Positions 18,019 to 27,935 are shown, counted from the first letter of the stretch. The stretch: DNA of 64,000 nt from Novosphingobium sp. (GCF_039595395.1 NZ_JBCNLP010000001.1:1612001-1676000); one strand, 5' to 3'. The notes: a model not told the origin generated them from the sequence alone. Program-made: numbers and translations.

Positions 18019-19509
18019 ATGGCACAGGAATCCGTTCAGGGCGGCACCGCGTCGCTTCAGGCCGAAGTCGCGCAGCTCGATGATTTCACCGCGCTGCTCC
18101 AGAAGGAGTTCAAGCCGGCCGACGACATCCGCAAGAACCGCATCGAGGAATCGGTCAAGACCCTGGCGCACCAGGCGCTGGAGAATGCCTCGATCATCGG
18201 CGAGGATGTCTATGCCACGGTCGACGCGCTGCGCGCCGAGCTGGATCGCAAGCTGACCGAGCAGGTCAACCAGATCATCCACAATGAAGAGTTTCAGGCG
18301 CTGGAAAGCGCGTGGCGCGGTCTTCATTACATGGTGATGAACACCTCGACCGGCAAGGACATGAAGATCCGCGTCATGAACATGTCGAAGGAGGAATGTC
18401 GCAAGATGTTCCGCCAGTATCGCGACGCGGCATGGGATCAGAGCCCGCTCTTCAAGAAGGTCTATGAGTCCGAATTCGGTCAGCTTGGCGGTCAGCCCTA
18501 TGGCGCTTTCGTCTGCGACTATTACTTCGACCACACTGCGCCCAATCTGGAGGTCATGAAGGGCCTCGCCAAGATCGGTGCCGCCGCGCATGCGCCCTTC
18601 ATTGCCGCCGCCGCGCCGCCGCTGTTCGGCATGGAAAGCTGGACCGAACTGTCCAACCCGCGCGATCTGGGCAAGTTGTTTGATGCGCAGGAATATTCGG
18701 CCTGGCGCACCTTCCGCGCTTCGGAGGACAGCCGCTATCTCTCGCTGACCATGCCGCGCTTTCTGGGCCGCCCGGTCTATGGCGCCAAGACCGAGCCGGT
18801 CGATGAGTTTGATTTCGAAGAGGAAACCGGCGGCGAGCACGATCATCACCTCTGGCTCAACGCCTCCTACGCCATGGGCACGCGCATCACCGATGCGTTC
18901 AACACCTATGGCTGGTGCACGCGCATTCGCGGCGTGGAATCGGGTGGCACGGTCGAGGGCCTGCCGACCGCGACCTTCCCGACCGACGAGGGTGGTGTGG
19001 ACTATAAATGCCCCACCGAAATCGCGATTTCCGACCGTCGCGAGGCCGAGCTGTCGGCTGCGGGCATGATTGCGCTGATCCATCGCAAGAACAGCGATCA
19101 GGCCACCTTCATCGGCGCCCAGACGCTGCATCGCGCGAAGAATTACGAGAATGCCGACGCCACGGCGAATGCCAATCTCTCGGCGCGTCTGCCCTATATC
19201 TTCGCGAGCTGCCGTTTCGCCCATTACCTCAAGTGCATGGTGCGCGACTGGGTGGGCGGCAACCGTGAGGCCGACCAGCTTCAGCGCGACCTGCACAATT
19301 GGGTTCTGCAATATGTGGACGGCTCGCCCGCCCTGTCGAGCGAAGAAACCAAGGCGCGTCTGCCGCTCAAGGATGCCAAGATCGAAATCGTTCCCGACGA
19401 TGAAAATCCAGGTTACTATAAGGGCAAGTTCATGTTCGTTCCGCATTACCAGTTGGAAGGCATGGATATTGCACTCAGCATGGTTTCGAGATTGCCGCGA
19501 AGCGCGTGA
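18019..19509 (+). CDS. tssC: T6SS contractile sheath large subunit TssC
   Basis: A 496-residue TssC/VipB. It has the E-x-x-W-R-G-L-H-Y-M-V-M-N-T segment, F-G-Q-L-G-G-x-P-Y-G-x-x-x-C-D-Y-Y-F, and a typical C-terminal region ending in Y-Q-L-E-G-M-D-I-A-L-S-M-V-S-R-L-P. The length equals the family norm. With TssB it forms the sheath whose contraction drives the spike; ClpV later disassembles it. A 102-base AT-rich gap follows before hcp. Confidence 0.97.
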   Translation: MAQESVQGGTASLQAEVAQLDDFTALLQKEFKPADDIRKNRIEESVKTLAHQALENASIIGEDVYATVDALRAELDRKLTEQVNQIIHNEEFQALESAWRGLHYMVMNTSTGKDMKIRVMNMSKEECRKMFRQYRDAAWDQSPLFKKVYESEFGQLGGQPYGAFVCDYYFDHTAPNLEVMKGLAKIGAAAHAPFIAAAAPPLFGMESWTELSNPRDLGKLFDAQEYSAWRTFRASEDSRYLSLTMPRFLGRPVYGAKTEPVDEFDFEEETGGEHDHHLWLNASYAMGTRITDAFNTYGWCTRIRGVESGGTVEGLPTATFPTDEGGVDYKCPTEIAISDRREAELSAAGMIALIHRKNSDQATFIGAQTLHRAKNYENADATANANLSARLPYIFASCRFAHYLKCMVRDWVGGNREADQLQRDLHNWVLQYVDGSPALSSEETKARLPLKDAKIEIVPDDENPGYYKGKFMFVPHYQLEGMDIALSMVSRLPRSA

Positions 19510-19611
19510 TTTTCGCGATGAGTTGATTTTCATGTCATGAAATTTCGAGCTATTGCAACAATCGGATTCTAAATTCGAAGTTATTGCTCAATATTACTTA
19601 GGGGATATCTA

Positions 19612-20106
19612 ATGGCAGTTGACTTGTTCCTGAAGATCGACGGGATCGACGGTGAGAGCCAGAAGAAGGGCCATGAGAAGGAAATCGACATCATTTCCTT
19701 CAACTTCGGCGCGGCCCAGCATGGTTCGTTCCACACCGGCGGCGCTGGTGGCGGTGCAGGCAAGGCTGAAATCCGCGACATTTCGATCACCAAGGAAGTC
19801 GACAAGTCGTCGCCCAAGCTGTTCAGCGCTTGTGCTTCGGGTCGTCACATTCCGCAGATCATCATCTACTCGCAGAAGGCCGGCGACGGCACCAACCCGC
19901 TGGTCTATTACAAGATCACGCTGCAGGATGTGATCGTTTCTTCGGTGGACAATCAGGGTGCCAGCCACGGCGATGCCATCATGGAATCGATCGTGTTCAA
20001 CACCGCCAAGGTGACCTTCGACTATCAGCCGCAGAACCGCACCGGCGGCAAGGACGGCGGCATCATCACCGCCAGCTACGACATTCGTCAGAACGTCGCC
20101 AGCTGA
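19612..20106 (+). CDS. hcp: T6SS tube protein Hcp (TssD)
   Basis: A 164-residue Hcp. It opens with the typical V-D-L-F-L-K-I-D-G-I-D-G-E-S and contains the D-I-I-S-F-N-F-G and Y-K-I-T-L-Q-D-V motifs. Hexameric rings stack into the expelled tube, and some effectors ride in their lumen. It is preceded by an AT-rich 102-base leader with an A-G-G-G-G ribosome-binding site seven bases from the ATG. That would suit strong separate expression of this abundant subunit. Confidence 0.96.
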   Translation: MAVDLFLKIDGIDGESQKKGHEKEIDIISFNFGAAQHGSFHTGGAGGGAGKAEIRDISITKEVDKSSPKLFSACASGRHIPQIIIYSQKAGDGTNPLVYYKITLQDVIVSSVDNQGASHGDAIMESIVFNTAKVTFDYQPQNRTGGKDGGIITASYDIRQNVAS

Positions 20107-20120
20107 TCGCGGGCAAGCAC

Positions 20121-20906
20121 ATGGCGGATGCCGATACTCTGCTGCGTTCGGGCGATGTCGATGGGGCGCGTGCCGCCCTCGTCGCAACCGTCCGGGCGCA
20201 GCCCGCCGATCAGGCGGCGCGCATGTTCCTGTTCCAGCTTCTGGCGGTCGCCGGTGAGTGGGACAAGGCGAAGAAGCAGTTGCAGGCGCTGGCCCAGCTT
20301 TCGGGCGAGGCACAGATGCTTGCGATGGCCTATGGCCAGGCGATCGACGCCGAGCTGGAACGCGCAGAGGTCTTTGCCGGGCGCCAGCGTGCACGCCAGC
20401 ATGCGGCATCCGACTGGTGCGAGGGTGTGGTCGATGCGCTGCATCACCTGACCAACGGACGCGTGGCGGAGGCCATCGCCGCGCGCGATGCCGCCTTCGA
20501 CGCCGCGCCCGACACGCCCGGCGCGTTCAACGATGAGGCTTTCGCGTGGATCGCCGACGCCGATGCGCGTTTCGGCCCCGCTTTCGAGGCGATCATCGGT
20601 GGCCGCTATGGCCTGCAGCCTTTCGATCAGATTGCCAGCATCACCAGCGAGGGGCCGCGCGACCTGCGCGATCTGGTCTGGTATCCGGTGCAGATCGCTT
20701 TCAAATCCGGCCAGTCGGTGGCAGGTTTCCTGCCCGCGCGCTATCCCGGCAGCGAGGCTTCCCCCGAAACCGCCGAACGTCTTGCCCGTGCCACCGAATG
20801 GCGCGTGAGCGATCTCGGCGATCTCGGATCTGGCCAGCGCCTCTGGACGCTCTCGGACGGCGAGGATCGCGGGCTGCTGTCCTTGCGCACTTTGCGCTTC
20901 GACTGA
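20121..20906 (+). CDS. tagJ: T6SS accessory protein TagJ/ImpE (SciE)
   Basis: A 261-residue ImpE/SciE-family protein. The N-terminal helical tetratricopeptide-like part (~1-130; L-L-R-S-G-D-V-D-G-A-R-A ... P-A-D-x-x-A-R-M-F-L-F-Q-L-L) is followed by the family-specific C-terminal half (R-D-L-V-W-Y-P-V-Q-I). In other bacteria TagJ binds the N-terminal helix of TssB and modulates sheath disassembly by ClpV. It starts 14 bases after hcp and ends two bases before tssE. Confidence 0.88.
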   Translation: MADADTLLRSGDVDGARAALVATVRAQPADQAARMFLFQLLAVAGEWDKAKKQLQALAQLSGEAQMLAMAYGQAIDAELERAEVFAGRQRARQHAASDWCEGVVDALHHLTNGRVAEAIAARDAAFDAAPDTPGAFNDEAFAWIADADARFGPAFEAIIGGRYGLQPFDQIASITSEGPRDLRDLVWYPVQIAFKSGQSVAGFLPARYPGSEASPETAERLARATEWRVSDLGDLGSGQRLWTLSDGEDRGLLSLRTLRFD

Positions 20907-20908
20907 CC

Positions 20909-21442
20909 ATGGCCGTCAGTCACCGTCTTACGCCCACGCTGTTCGACAAGCTGGTGGCGGACATCGACATTTCCGGCCTGAAGGACATCCATTCGGATGC
21001 GCCCGAAGTCTCGCGCGAGAAGTTTCGGCATTACACCGTGCCCCGGCTCGACCGTTTCAACGAGGCGGCGCTGCGCGGCACGATCCGGCGCGAGCTGGCA
21101 TGGCTGCTCAACACCACCAATCTGGAGGCGCTCCATGATCTGGAGCCCTATCCGCATGTCCAGACTTCGGTGCTGAACTATGGCCTCAGCGATCTGGCGG
21201 GCAAGCCTTTGACGCGGCGCGCCATTCTCAACCGCGCGCGGGAAATCCGCAAGGCGATCCGCCAGTATGAGCCGCGTCTGGGCGAGGAAACGCTCAGTGT
21301 CGAACCGGCCGAGAGCCATGATCGCCCCAACACCGTCACCTTCATCATCCGCGCCGACATCACGGCGGCGGCGCAGGCCATGCCGGTGAAATTCCGGACC
21401 GAGGTCGACCCGGAAACGGTCTCCGTCGACGTGCGGGAGTAG
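20909..21442 (+). CDS. tssE: T6SS baseplate protein TssE (gp25-like)
   Basis: A 177-residue TssE/GPW-gp25 protein. It has the conserved R-R-E-L-A-W-L-L-N-T-T core motif (~residue 66), V-L-N-Y-G-L-x-D, R-x-I-R-x-A-I-x-x-Y-E-P-R-L, and a C-terminal strand (V-T-F-I-I-R-A-D-I). gp25-type proteins nucleate sheath assembly at the baseplate wedge. Spacing to the neighbours is 2 and 5 bases, so it belongs to one transcription unit with tagJ and tssF. Confidence 0.93.
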   Translation: MAVSHRLTPTLFDKLVADIDISGLKDIHSDAPEVSREKFRHYTVPRLDRFNEAALRGTIRRELAWLLNTTNLEALHDLEPYPHVQTSVLNYGLSDLAGKPLTRRAILNRAREIRKAIRQYEPRLGEETLSVEPAESHDRPNTVTFIIRADITAAAQAMPVKFRTEVDPETVSVDVRE

Positions 21443-21447
21443 GGCAG

Positions 21448-23304
21448 ATGGACCCGCGCCTGCTGCGCCATTACAACGACGAACTTGCCTATCTGCGCGA
21501 GGCCGCGCGCGAATTTGGCGAGGAGCATGAGACCGTCGCCGGCCGCCTCGGCCTCAAGACGCCGACCGATCCCGACCCCTATGTCGAGCGACTGCTGGAG
21601 GGTGTGGCCTTTCTGGGCGCGCGGGTTCAGCTCAAGCTGGCGGATCAATATCCCGAGTTCACCTCGCATCTGCTGCATGCGATCCAGCCGCATTATCTGG
21701 CACCGATGCCCTCGATCTGCATCGCCGGTTTCGAGCCCAAACAGGGCGAGCAGAATTTGCTGGCAGGGCATCATGTGCCGCGCGGCACGCAGCTTGTGGC
21801 CAACACGCATGACAATGCGCCGGTAATCTTCCGCACCGGGCATGACGTTACCATGTGGCCGCTGGCGATTGTCGAGGCGGAGTATCTCTCCACCCGCGCC
21901 GCCGTGGCCTCCTATGCCGGTTCGGGCGAGATCCGTGCCGAGGCTGGCCTGCGCTTGCGTTTCGCCGCCACGCCGGGCGCCGATCTGTCGCAGATCAAGG
22001 TCAAGGATCTGCCGCTTCATCTGCATGGCGCCGAGGCTGTGCCCAACGAACTCTACCGCCAGATCATCGGCGAGACCCTGGGCGTGCTGGCGCGCTCGGC
22101 GGATGCCCCGGCCAATGCGCCATGGATGGCGCTGCCGTTGCCGGAACAGATCGGTTTCGAGGATGACGAGGCCCTGCTTCCGGCAGAGCAACGCTCTTTC
22201 CGTGGCTATCGACTGCTGTCGGAATATTTCGCGTGTCCCGAAAGGTTTCTCTTCGCGCGCCTGAAAGGGCTGGACCGCGCCTTTCGCGCCTCGCCGCAGA
22301 TGTGCGATGTGGTGCTGTTGTTCTCGCGCGCCTCGCCCACGCTGGCCCGTGCGGTGGACAAGAGCAACTTCAAGCTTTTCGCCACCCCCGCGATCAACCT
22401 CTTCGAAAAGCAGCTCGACCGCGTTCAGGTCCGCCCGCACGAGCATGAGCTGCATGTCATCCCCGACCGCACGAAGCGCAATGATTTCGAGGTGTTCCGC
22501 CTGCTCGACGTCAAGGCCTATGCCCGCGACAATCTCGATCCAAAGACGGTGGCGCCGCTCTATGCTTTCGGCGCGCTGCTCTATGACTGGCGCGAGGCGT
22601 TGTTTTACTCGACGCAATTGCGTCCACGTCGTCTGTCCACGCGCGAAAGACGCCTGCGCCGCCGCAGTGAATATGTCGGCACGGACACATGGCTCAGCCT
22701 GACCTCGCCCGGCGATGCCGCACGGCTGGATGATGTGCATGAACTGGCGGTGCGAGCTCTGGTCACCAACCGCGAACTGCCCGAACTGCTGTCGTTTCGC
22801 GGCGATCAGCATTTCACCGTCTCGGGCGTTCCGGCCCGCGCAGTCACGGTGCTGCGCGCGCCGACGCGCCCGCGCCCGCCGCTGGGGCTGGGCGATGCGG
22901 CATGGCGGGTGATCGCGCATCTCACGCCCAATTACGCCACGCTCGCCTCGGAGGATCATGACGATCCTTCCGCCCTGCGCGACCATCTCGCGCTCTATGG
23001 CCAGCAGGATGAGGCTGCCTTGCGCCGCCAGATCGATGGCGTTCTGGCGATCCGCTCGGCCAAGGTGATGCGCCGCGTGCCGGGGCTCGACCGTATGGCG
23101 CTGGCGCGTGGTCACCGTATCCGCATCAAGCTGGACGATGCCGCTTTCGACAAGAGCGGCATGTTCCTGTTCACCGCCGTTCTGGAGCGTTTTCTGGGGG
23201 AATTTGCCAGCATCAACGCCTTTACCGAATGCCACTTCCACAGTCCGAACGAGGGGGATGTCGCGCAATGGCCGCCGCGCATGGGTCGCCGCCACACCAT
23301 CTGA
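21448..23304 (+). CDS. tssF: T6SS baseplate protein TssF
   Basis: A 618-residue TssF/ImpG/VasA protein of normal length. It opens with M-D-P-R-L-L-R-H-Y-N-D-E-L-A-Y-L-R-E-A-A-R-E-F and continues with the family P-D-P-Y-V-E-R-L-L-E-G-V-A-F-L and Y-P-E-F-T-x-x-L-L motifs. TssF with TssG and TssE forms the wedge surrounding the VgrG hub. The 3' end overlaps tssG by 37 bases. Confidence 0.95.
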   Translation: MDPRLLRHYNDELAYLREAAREFGEEHETVAGRLGLKTPTDPDPYVERLLEGVAFLGARVQLKLADQYPEFTSHLLHAIQPHYLAPMPSICIAGFEPKQGEQNLLAGHHVPRGTQLVANTHDNAPVIFRTGHDVTMWPLAIVEAEYLSTRAAVASYAGSGEIRAEAGLRLRFAATPGADLSQIKVKDLPLHLHGAEAVPNELYRQIIGETLGVLARSADAPANAPWMALPLPEQIGFEDDEALLPAEQRSFRGYRLLSEYFACPERFLFARLKGLDRAFRASPQMCDVVLLFSRASPTLARAVDKSNFKLFATPAINLFEKQLDRVQVRPHEHELHVIPDRTKRNDFEVFRLLDVKAYARDNLDPKTVAPLYAFGALLYDWREALFYSTQLRPRRLSTRERRLRRRSEYVGTDTWLSLTSPGDAARLDDVHELAVRALVTNRELPELLSFRGDQHFTVSGVPARAVTVLRAPTRPRPPLGLGDAAWRVIAHLTPNYATLASEDHDDPSALRDHLALYGQQDEAALRRQIDGVLAIRSAKVMRRVPGLDRMALARGHRIRIKLDDAAFDKSGMFLFTAVLERFLGEFASINAFTECHFHSPNEGDVAQWPPRMGRRHTI

Positions 23305-24299
23305 CCTTTCTCGAAAGGATCAGGGAGAAGGCGCGCCTGTTCGGGATGTTCCCGGCGGTGCGCGGCGCGGAGGCGCGTGCGCCCGATCTGCCGCTGCTGG
23401 GCCATGCGCGGCGGCCCGACCAGAGCATCGTCGATCTGGCGCAGGTGCCCGCCATGCACTTTCCCGCGCCCACGCTGCATTCGGTGGAGTTCCGCCATCA
23501 GCGCGCGCAGATCAACGGCTATTGGCTGGGGCTGACCGGGCCGATGGGGCCGCTGCCGGTCCACCTTACCGAGTTCGCGGCGTTCGAGCATCGCTATGCC
23601 AAGCAGCGGCCCTTTGGTCGCTGGCTGGATGTGCTGGCGAACCGCATGCTGCAGTTCTTCTATCGCGCATGGGCGGATTCCCAGCCAGCGGTGCAGGCCG
23701 ACCGGCCCGCCGACGATCGCTTCGGCAACTATCTGGCCTTTCTTTCGGGCGCGACCGAGGGTGTTTCCGATAGCGCCGCTTTTCCGGCACGGGCGCGGGT
23801 GCATTATGCCTCGCTCTTCGCCTCGCGGCGCAGTGCGATTGGTATCGAGGATTCGCTGGGCCATCTGCTCGGCCAGCCGGCGCGGGTGATCGAATATCAG
23901 CCGCGCTGGCGTGAGATCGAGAAGGAAGATCGCAGCCGCCTCGGCAAGGGTTTTGCCACTTTGGGGCAGGATGTGGTGCTGGGCAGCCGCATCCGCACCG
24001 CATCTGACAGTTTCAGCGTGGTGATCGGCGCGCGCAATTTTGGCGAGTTTGAAAAACTGCTGCCGGGCCAGCCGCGCTTTACCATTGCATCCGAGGCGCT
24101 CGATGCCTTTGCGCCCAGCCATCTGGAATGGGACATCCGCATCGATATTCCGCAAAGCGAAGTTCCGCCCGCGCGGCTCGACGGGCGCACGCGGCTGGGC
24201 TGGACCGGCTGGCTCAGCCCGAAACCATCCGACACCATCCGGTCCGACGCGCATCTGCGCCGCATGAAACCGGCTCACGCATCCTTGGGGGAACTGTAA
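23268..24299 (+). CDS. tssG: T6SS baseplate protein TssG
   Basis: A 343-residue TssG/ImpH/VasB protein. It shows the G-Y-W-L-G-L-T-G-P-M-G-P-L-P-x-H-L-T-E segment near residue 85, then H-R-Y-A-K-x-x-P, F-x-D-x-x-x-N-R-x-L-x-F-F-Y-R-A-W-A and L-L-P-G-Q. The start at 23268 lies inside tssF, a common overlap for this pair. Its stop abuts the tssH start with no spacer. Confidence 0.92.
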   Translation: MAAAHGSPPHHLTFLERIREKARLFGMFPAVRGAEARAPDLPLLGHARRPDQSIVDLAQVPAMHFPAPTLHSVEFRHQRAQINGYWLGLTGPMGPLPVHLTEFAAFEHRYAKQRPFGRWLDVLANRMLQFFYRAWADSQPAVQADRPADDRFGNYLAFLSGATEGVSDSAAFPARARVHYASLFASRRSAIGIEDSLGHLLGQPARVIEYQPRWREIEKEDRSRLGKGFATLGQDVVLGSRIRTASDSFSVVIGARNFGEFEKLLPGQPRFTIASEALDAFAPSHLEWDIRIDIPQSEVPPARLDGRTRLGWTGWLSPKPSDTIRSDAHLRRMKPAHASLGEL

Positions 24300-26996
24300 A
24301 TGTCCGAGATCAGCCGCGCTTCCCTTTTCGAACGCCTCGGCCCGGTGCCGCTCAAGGCCATCGAGACCGCGACCAGCTTCTGCAAGATGCGCGGCAACCC
24401 CTATGTCGAGCTGGTGCACTGGCTGCATATTCTGCTGCAGGACCCGCGCAACGATCTCGCCGCGATCCGCAGCAGCTTCGGGCTGGACGATGCGCGGTTG
24501 ACGCAGGATGTGGTGGCGGCGCTCGATGCCCTGCCGCGCGGCGCCAGCGCCATTTCCGATTTCGCGCCCCAGATCGAGGAAGCCATCGAGAAGGGCTGGC
24601 TCTATGCCTCGCTGCAATTCGGGGCGGGGCGGGTGCGCTCGGGCCATCTGTTCTATGGCATGCTCAAGACGCCGACCTTGCGCAATGCGCTCTATGCGCT
24701 AAGCGGCGAGTGGCGCAAGGTCAGCGCCGACAAGCTTGGCAGCAGCTTTGACGAAGTGATCGCCGCTTCGGCTGAAACCAGCGAGCGCACTGCTTCCGTT
24801 CCCGCAGCAGGCGAAGTTGAACCTGGCGCCGTGGCCGCCGGGCGCGGCGAGGCTCTGGCGAAATACTCCGTCGATCTGACCGCCAAGGCTCGCGCCGGAG
24901 AGATCGACCGCATCATCGGGCGTGATGCCGAAATCCGTCAGGTGGTCGATATCCTGCTGCGCCGTCGCCAGAACAATCCCATCCTTGTCGGCGAGGCGGG
25001 CGTGGGCAAGACGGCGGTGGCCGAGGGTTTCGCCCGCCGCGTCGCCGATGGCGATGTGCCCCCCGCGCTGGAAGGCGTGACGGTGCGTTCGCTCGACATC
25101 GGGCTGATGCAGGCCGGGGCCGGGGTGAAGGGCGAGTTCGAGAAGCGCCTGCGCCAGGTGATCGATGAGGTCGAAAGCTCGCCGGTGCCGATCATCCTGT
25201 TCATCGATGAGGCGCATACGCTGATCGGCGCGGGCGGTCAGGCGGGCACGGGCGATGCCGCCAATCTGCTCAAGCCGGCGCTGGCGCGCGGGCGGCTGCG
25301 CACCATCGCGGCCACGACCTATGCCGAATATCGCCAGTATTTCGAGAAAGACCCGGCGCTGACCCGCCGTTTCCAGACCGTCGATGTGGGGGAGCCCGAG
25401 ACCGGCAAGGCGATCGACATGATCCGCTCGGTCGCGCCAATGATGGAGAAGCATCACGGCGTCACCGTGCTGGATGAGGCGGTTGCGGCGGCGGTGCTGC
25501 TCTCGCAGCGTTATGTGCCCGCGCGGCAGTTGCCCGACAAGGCGGTGAGCCTGCTCGATACGGCCTGCGCGCGCGTGGCCGTCTCGCAGCATGCCACGCC
25601 TGCCACGGTGGAGGATCGCCGCCGCCGCCTCGAGCTGCTGGAGATCGAACGCGAGGTCGTCGCGCGTGAAGCCTCGGATCATTATCGCAGCGATGATCGC
25701 CTTGAACGCATCGAGGAAGAAATCACCGCTGCGCGCGAGGCGCTGGAGACCGTCACCGCCAAGTGGGAGCGGGAGAAGGAAGCGCTGGCCGGTGTGGCCA
25801 CCGCCCGCGATGCCCTGCGTACCGCCCGGCAGGATGATGCTCAGGACGAGGCCTCGTTGAAGGCCGCGCTTGAAACCGCATTGGCGACGATGCGCGATGT
25901 GCAGGCCGATACGCCGATGGTCTTTGGCGTGGTCGATCAGGATGCCATTGCGGCGGTGGTCGGCGACTGGACGGGCATTCCGGTGGGCCGCATGGTCAAG
26001 GACGAGATCCAGAGCGTGCTGACCATCGTGGATCAGTTGAAGGCGCGGGTCGTCGGGCAGGATCATGCCATGGATGCCATCGCCAAGCGCATCCAGACCA
26101 GCCGGGCCAAGTTGGACAATCCCAACAAGCCGGTCGGCGTCTTCATGCTCTGCGGCCCCTCGGGCGTGGGCAAGACCGAGACGGCGCATGCGCTGGCCGA
26201 GCTGCTGTTCTCGGGCGATGACTCGCTGATCGTCATCAACATGAGCGAGTTTCAGGAGGCGCATACCGTCTCGACGCTGAAGGGCGCGCCTGCCGGTTAT
26301 GTCGGTTACGGACAGGGCGGTGTGCTGACCGAGGCGGTGCGCCGTCGCCCCTATTCGGTGGTGCTGCTTGATGAGGTGGAGAAGGCCCATCCCGACGTCC
26401 ATGAGATGTTCTTCCAGGTCTTCGACAAGGGTTTCATGAACGACAGCGAAGGCCGCTTCATCGATTTCAAGAACACCATCATCCTGCTCACCTCCAATGT
26501 CGGCACCGATCTGGTGATGACCCTGTCGGAAGACGAGGAGATGAAGCCCGATCCCGAAGCGCTGGCCGGAGCGCTGCGCCCCGATCTGCTCAAGACCTTC
26601 CCGCCCGCGCTGCTGGGCCGCCTGCTGGTGCTGCCCTATTATCCGCTGAGCCCCGACATGCTCGCAGGCATCGTGCGCCTGCAGTTGAAGCGCATCGAGA
26701 AGCGCATCGCCGAGAACCACAAGATCACGCTCGGCTTCGCGCCATCGGTGGTCGATCTGATCGTCTCGCGCTGCAATGAGGTGGCGTCGGGCGGGCGCAT
26801 GATCGATGCGATCCTCACCAACACGCTGCTGCCCGAAATGTCGATCCAGCTTCTGGAACGCCAGATGCGCGGGGAAGAGGTCGCCGGGATCGAGGTCTCG
26901 GCCGGGCCGGACGGTTTCCATTACGCTTTCACCGACAGGCAGGCGCAGCCAGCGCCGCTCGCGGTGGCCGAGCAGCTTGAGAACCTTGTCGAGTAA
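24300..26996 (+). CDS. tssH: T6SS sheath-recycling AAA+ ATPase TssH (ClpV)
   Basis: An 898-residue ClpV. The Clp N-domain (~1-150) precedes a first AAA+ module (Walker A G-E-A-G-V-G-K-T-A-V, Walker B F-I-D-E-A-H), a coiled-coil middle domain (~420-530), and a second AAA+ module (G-P-S-G-V-G-K-T-E, L-L-D-E-V-E-K-A-H-P-D-V). It extracts contracted TssBC sheath for reuse. Position in the T6SS operon and the absence of other ClpB context support ClpV over ClpB. It ends the structural operon; effector genes follow after 27 bases. Confidence 0.95.
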   Translation: MSEISRASLFERLGPVPLKAIETATSFCKMRGNPYVELVHWLHILLQDPRNDLAAIRSSFGLDDARLTQDVVAALDALPRGASAISDFAPQIEEAIEKGWLYASLQFGAGRVRSGHLFYGMLKTPTLRNALYALSGEWRKVSADKLGSSFDEVIAASAETSERTASVPAAGEVEPGAVAAGRGEALAKYSVDLTAKARAGEIDRIIGRDAEIRQVVDILLRRRQNNPILVGEAGVGKTAVAEGFARRVADGDVPPALEGVTVRSLDIGLMQAGAGVKGEFEKRLRQVIDEVESSPVPIILFIDEAHTLIGAGGQAGTGDAANLLKPALARGRLRTIAATTYAEYRQYFEKDPALTRRFQTVDVGEPETGKAIDMIRSVAPMMEKHHGVTVLDEAVAAAVLLSQRYVPARQLPDKAVSLLDTACARVAVSQHATPATVEDRRRRLELLEIEREVVAREASDHYRSDDRLERIEEEITAAREALETVTAKWEREKEALAGVATARDALRTARQDDAQDEASLKAALETALATMRDVQADTPMVFGVVDQDAIAAVVGDWTGIPVGRMVKDEIQSVLTIVDQLKARVVGQDHAMDAIAKRIQTSRAKLDNPNKPVGVFMLCGPSGVGKTETAHALAELLFSGDDSLIVINMSEFQEAHTVSTLKGAPAGYVGYGQGGVLTEAVRRRPYSVVLLDEVEKAHPDVHEMFFQVFDKGFMNDSEGRFIDFKNTIILLTSNVGTDLVMTLSEDEEMKPDPEALAGALRPDLLKTFPPALLGRLLVLPYYPLSPDMLAGIVRLQLKRIEKRIAENHKITLGFAPSVVDLIVSRCNEVASGGRMIDAILTNTLLPEMSIQLLERQMRGEEVAGIEVSAGPDGFHYAFTDRQAQPAPLAVAEQLENLVE

Positions 26997-27023
26997 TTTG
27001 ACCATAACGCCAGGAGAAGCACT

Positions 27024-27935
27024 ATGACGACAGCCTTGAGCGGCTCGGTCGGCCTGTCGGGAAGGAACCTGCGGCAGGACACGATCATCGTCCAGACGCT
27101 GTTGAAGCGGCTGGGGATGCAACTGGGCCTGATCGATGGCCTGTGCGGCCCGAAAACCCAATCCGCGATCATCCGCTATCAGAGCGGTTTCATGCGCAAC
27201 CCCGATGGGCTGGTCGAGCCTCAAGGGATGACGTGGCGGCATCTCACCGGCCAGCAGAACGCCAGGCCCGCCGCGCGCTCCGCTGTCAGCCCGCCGGTTG
27301 CGCCGTTGCGCACGCCGGTTCGGGCGCCTGCGCCGGTGCGTGCACCCGCGCCTGTCGCTCAGCCCGCTGCCCAGCCCACGCCCGCGCCCAACAGCACCAC
27401 CTCCTTCCTGACCGAGGTGCCCAAGCCTGCGCGCAACACGATCAATCAGGGGCTGACCTCGCCCTCCAACGATATGTTGCTGCGCAAATTCGGCGCCCCG
27501 CGCGAGAATTACAGCCAGCAGGACCAGCCGATCACCAATCCGAAGCTGAAGGCCATGATGGTCAGAAAGTCGGTGGGGCCTTTCACGGCCTATGGCCTGG
27601 GCCCGGCTGTGGAGAGCCTGTCGCGTGTCATGGCCGATGTGCAGCGCGAGATGCCCGAACTGTACAGCGCGCTGGGCAATGCCGGCATGTGCGTGGTGCG
27701 CAACCAGCGCGGTTCCTCGACGCGCATATCGAACCACAGTTGGGGCACGGCCATCGATATGCAGATCAATCACAAGACCGATCCTCGCGGCAACAACAAG
27801 GTCTATTACGGCCTGACCCTGCTTGCCCCCTATTTCAACAAGCATGGCTGGTATTGGGGTGCAGCTTTCCGCACCGAGGATGGCATGCATTTCGAATGCA
27901 GCGCCTCGCTGATCGCCAGCTTTCCCAACCCGTGA
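27024..27935 (+). CDS. Candidate T6SS effector: peptidoglycan-binding domain plus M15-like peptidase
   Basis: A 303-residue protein without a signal peptide. Residues ~15-75 resemble a PG-binding repeat (L-I-D-G-L-C-G-P-K-T-Q-S-A-I-I-R-Y-Q). A Pro/Ala-rich linker (~85-125) follows, then a C-terminal domain with S-N-H-S-W-G-T-A-I-D (H238, D245) and D-G-M-H-F-E (D286, H289). These match the zinc-ligand arrangement of M15/VanY-type DD-carboxy/endopeptidases. A wall hydrolase lacking its own export signal directly after clpV is most simply a T6SS-delivered effector. The exact cleavage specificity cannot be read from sequence. Confidence 0.8.
   Translation: MTTALSGSVGLSGRNLRQDTIIVQTLLKRLGMQLGLIDGLCGPKTQSAIIRYQSGFMRNPDGLVEPQGMTWRHLTGQQNARPAARSAVSPPVAPLRTPVRAPAPVRAPAPVAQPAAQPTPAPNSTTSFLTEVPKPARNTINQGLTSPSNDMLLRKFGAPRENYSQQDQPITNPKLKAMMVRKSVGPFTAYGLGPAVESLSRVMADVQREMPELYSALGNAGMCVVRNQRGSSTRISNHSWGTAIDMQINHKTDPRGNNKVYYGLTLLAPYFNKHGWYWGAAFRTEDGMHFECSASLIASFPNP

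Noticed and set aside
24300..26996. Reading the ATPase as housekeeping ClpB
   Set aside because: Its place directly after tssG with no spacer and before effector genes fits ClpV; ClpB would not be expected inside this operon.
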